Assembly: GCA_013298745.1 (NCBI GenBank)
Contig: JAAFIT010000166.1
Coordinates: 1-6,006 of the forward strand
DNA: 6,006 nucleotides
From: Sphingomonadales bacterium
GTDB lineage: Bacteria > Pseudomonadota > Alphaproteobacteria > Sphingomonadales > Sphingomonadaceae
Direction: 5' to 3'
In this document: piece by piece, positions 4,969 through 6,006 of the stretch
Layout: each line of letters opens with the position of its first letter
Position numbering within the stretch: the first letter of the stretch is position 1
Made by a program: the position numbers and the translations under genes
The notes under the pieces: generated by a model
Seen by the model: only the letters and a program-made list of their open reading frames with translations
Database searches by the model: none
Told to the model about the DNA's origin: nothing

Positions 4969-6006
4969 CCGCGCGAGCGCCCCGTCGGCAAGGCATATCT
5001 GCCGGACGCTGAACCATTCTGTGCCGGCAACGCTCGACCGGCCGGGAAAGGCAGTGCTTTATCCCGGACCACTGGACCGTCTGGCATGACTGGCGATCCA
5101 GCAGCATCGGGAAGGCGATAATGCTGCCAAACCAGCCCGGTAATGCAGCCGACAAAGGCAAAGGCCAATGGGATATTGGCCTCGGATGTCAGAACCGCCT
5201 TAACGATAACGAAGTTCACGACGCCGATCGATAATGGCGCCAGAATTTCCTGCTCGGGCGTTTTCGAATTGCGATAATATTTGAAGCCGAGCCAAGCCGG
5301 GATCAGGAATGTGAGCAGGAACAGCGGCAACGCGATGATGCCGGAATCGAGCATCACGGTCAGGTAGTAGCTATCGACCGTCCCCTTCCCGCCCAGATTG
5401 AAATAACCAAGCGCCTCATTGCCGCGTCCAACGCCATAGCCCAGAGGATGGCTCAGCAATTTCGGCACCCCCATGCGCCATTGCTCCATGCGCGCATCGC
5501 TGCTCGCCTGATGCTGGCCGCCGCCAATGATCATGTTGTGAGCCCGCGGCCACACCAGCACGAGCGCCATCACAAATGCCGCGATCATGGGATAGGCCAT
5601 GATGAGGCCGGTCCCCACGATCGACCGGGAATGTTGCGTGCGGCGACGGACGGCAATGTAGAACGGCATCAGAACAAGCGCTACGAGGGCGCCCAGAATT
5701 GCCGACCGGGCATTTGTCAAATACATGACAATGACGCAGGCGATGGATGCCGCCGCCAGCGCGATAAACGCAACAACCCGGCGTTCCTTGACCGTATAAT
5801 ATAAGAAGAAAGGGAACACCATCGTCAGGAATTCGCTGAAGTACAATGACACGGAAAACGGGCCGCGGACGCGATAGATTTCGGTGCCAGCGCGCGCCTG
5901 ATTGTCCATCAAAACTTCGAGTAATTCAGGATCAATTTTAATGAACGACGGCAGGTGATCCAGCCAGATCAAACGCTCCACGTGGAATTCATAAAGGCTG
6001 TAAAGC
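4965..6006 (-). CDS. O-antigen ligase/polymerase (Wzy/WaaL) family membrane protein (5' end cut by window)
   Basis: The frame is open to the window edge: eight more codons (LYSLYEFH) precede the ATG at 5981, which is therefore unlikely to be the true start. About 347 codons are visible. Counting from that ATG, hydrophobic segments lie near 44-63, 68-88, 94-112, 121-145, 207-231, 247-266 and 268-287. The large loop between about 146 and 206 has the family pattern: DARMEQWRMG (162-171) then LSHPLGYGVGRG (176-187). NARSAILG (90-97) matches the family's SRxAxxG helix. Family members use undecaprenyl-linked glycans in the periplasm to extend or transfer polysaccharide. The usual His before the helix after the loop (HNxxL type) is Asp here (VDSYYL, 202-207). 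The tail after about 290 is Pro/Gly/Arg-rich and probably cytosolic. Polymerase and ligase cannot be separated from sequence. The gene heads the visible operon, overlapping the thioesterase by 4 bp. Confidence 0.85.
   Translation of the reverse strand, partial: LYSLYEFHVERLIWLDHLPSFIKIDPELLEVLMDNQARAGTEIYRVRGPFSVSLYFSEFLTMVFPFFLYYTVKERRVVAFIALAAASIACVIVMYLTNARSAILGALVALVLMPFYIAVRRRTQHSRSIVGTGLIMAYPMIAAFVMALVLVWPRAHNMIIGGGQHQASSDARMEQWRMGVPKLLSHPLGYGVGRGNEALGYFNLGGKGTVDSYYLTVMLDSGIIALPLFLLTFLIPAWLGFKYYRNSKTPEQEILAPLSIGVVNFVIVKAVLTSEANIPLAFAFVGCITGLVWQHYRLPDAAGSPVMPDGPVVRDKALPFPAGRALPAQNGSASGRYALPTGRSRG

Noticed and set aside
5448..5804. Plus-strand ORF of 118 codons opposite the ligase-family gene
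   Set aside because: It is His/Arg-rich with no domain, and the opposite strand encodes a well-matched membrane protein.
1..6006. CRISPR arrays, tRNA or rRNA genes, insertion sequences, phage genes
   Set aside because: No regularly spaced direct repeats, cloverleaf sequence, transposase or integrase motifs were seen on either strand.

Overview
The window reads as part of a surface-polysaccharide (exopolysaccharide or O-antigen type) locus of a GC-rich alphaproteobacterium, most likely a sphingomonad. The lineage guess rests on the C-terminal sorting signals of two secreted proteins: VPEPAVW in one and VPETATW followed by a GFGLVG membrane segment in the other. These resemble the PEPxxW / GFG form of the PEP-CTERM signal common in Sphingomonadaceae. 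No rRNA or other taxonomic marker is present, so this is inference.

Layout, left to right. Bases 1-1081 (minus) hold the first 360 codons of a secreted right-handed parallel beta-helix protein (here 'A'). Its reading frame is still open at the window edge. Bases 1082-1432 are a gap with an AT-rich stretch, a possible promoter, a perfect 8-bp inverted repeat and a GC-rich hairpin set next to the end of the following gene. Bases 1433-2731 (minus) encode a complete 432-aa Wzx/MOP-type polysaccharide flippase. Bases 2732-3256 are a divergent gap holding one doubtful 96-aa ORF, two palindromes and an AT-rich leader. Bases 3257-4444 (plus) encode a complete 395-aa beta-helix protein ('B'), a clear paralogue of A. 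After an 86-bp convergent gap come two minus-strand genes whose ends overlap as ATGA: a hotdog-fold acyl-CoA thioesterase (4531-4968) and an O-antigen ligase/polymerase-family membrane protein (4965 to beyond 6006, 5' end missing).

How the genes may work together: the flippase would move lipid-linked repeat units across the inner membrane, and the Wzy/WaaL-like protein would polymerise or ligate them in the periplasm. A and B would be secreted, held by their C-terminal PEP-type signals and processed by an exosortase, and could bind or modify the polymer. No exosortase gene lies in the window; one is expected elsewhere in the genome. The role of the thioesterase is unclear.

The most interesting points are the inverted pair of diverged beta-helix paralogues on either side of the flippase, their four cysteines at identical spacing next to a shared H-x-D-C-[VI]-Q-L motif, and B's altered sorting signal (PET for PEP, with a 16-residue tail after the basic cluster). 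I see no CRISPR array, tRNA, rRNA, insertion sequence or phage gene.
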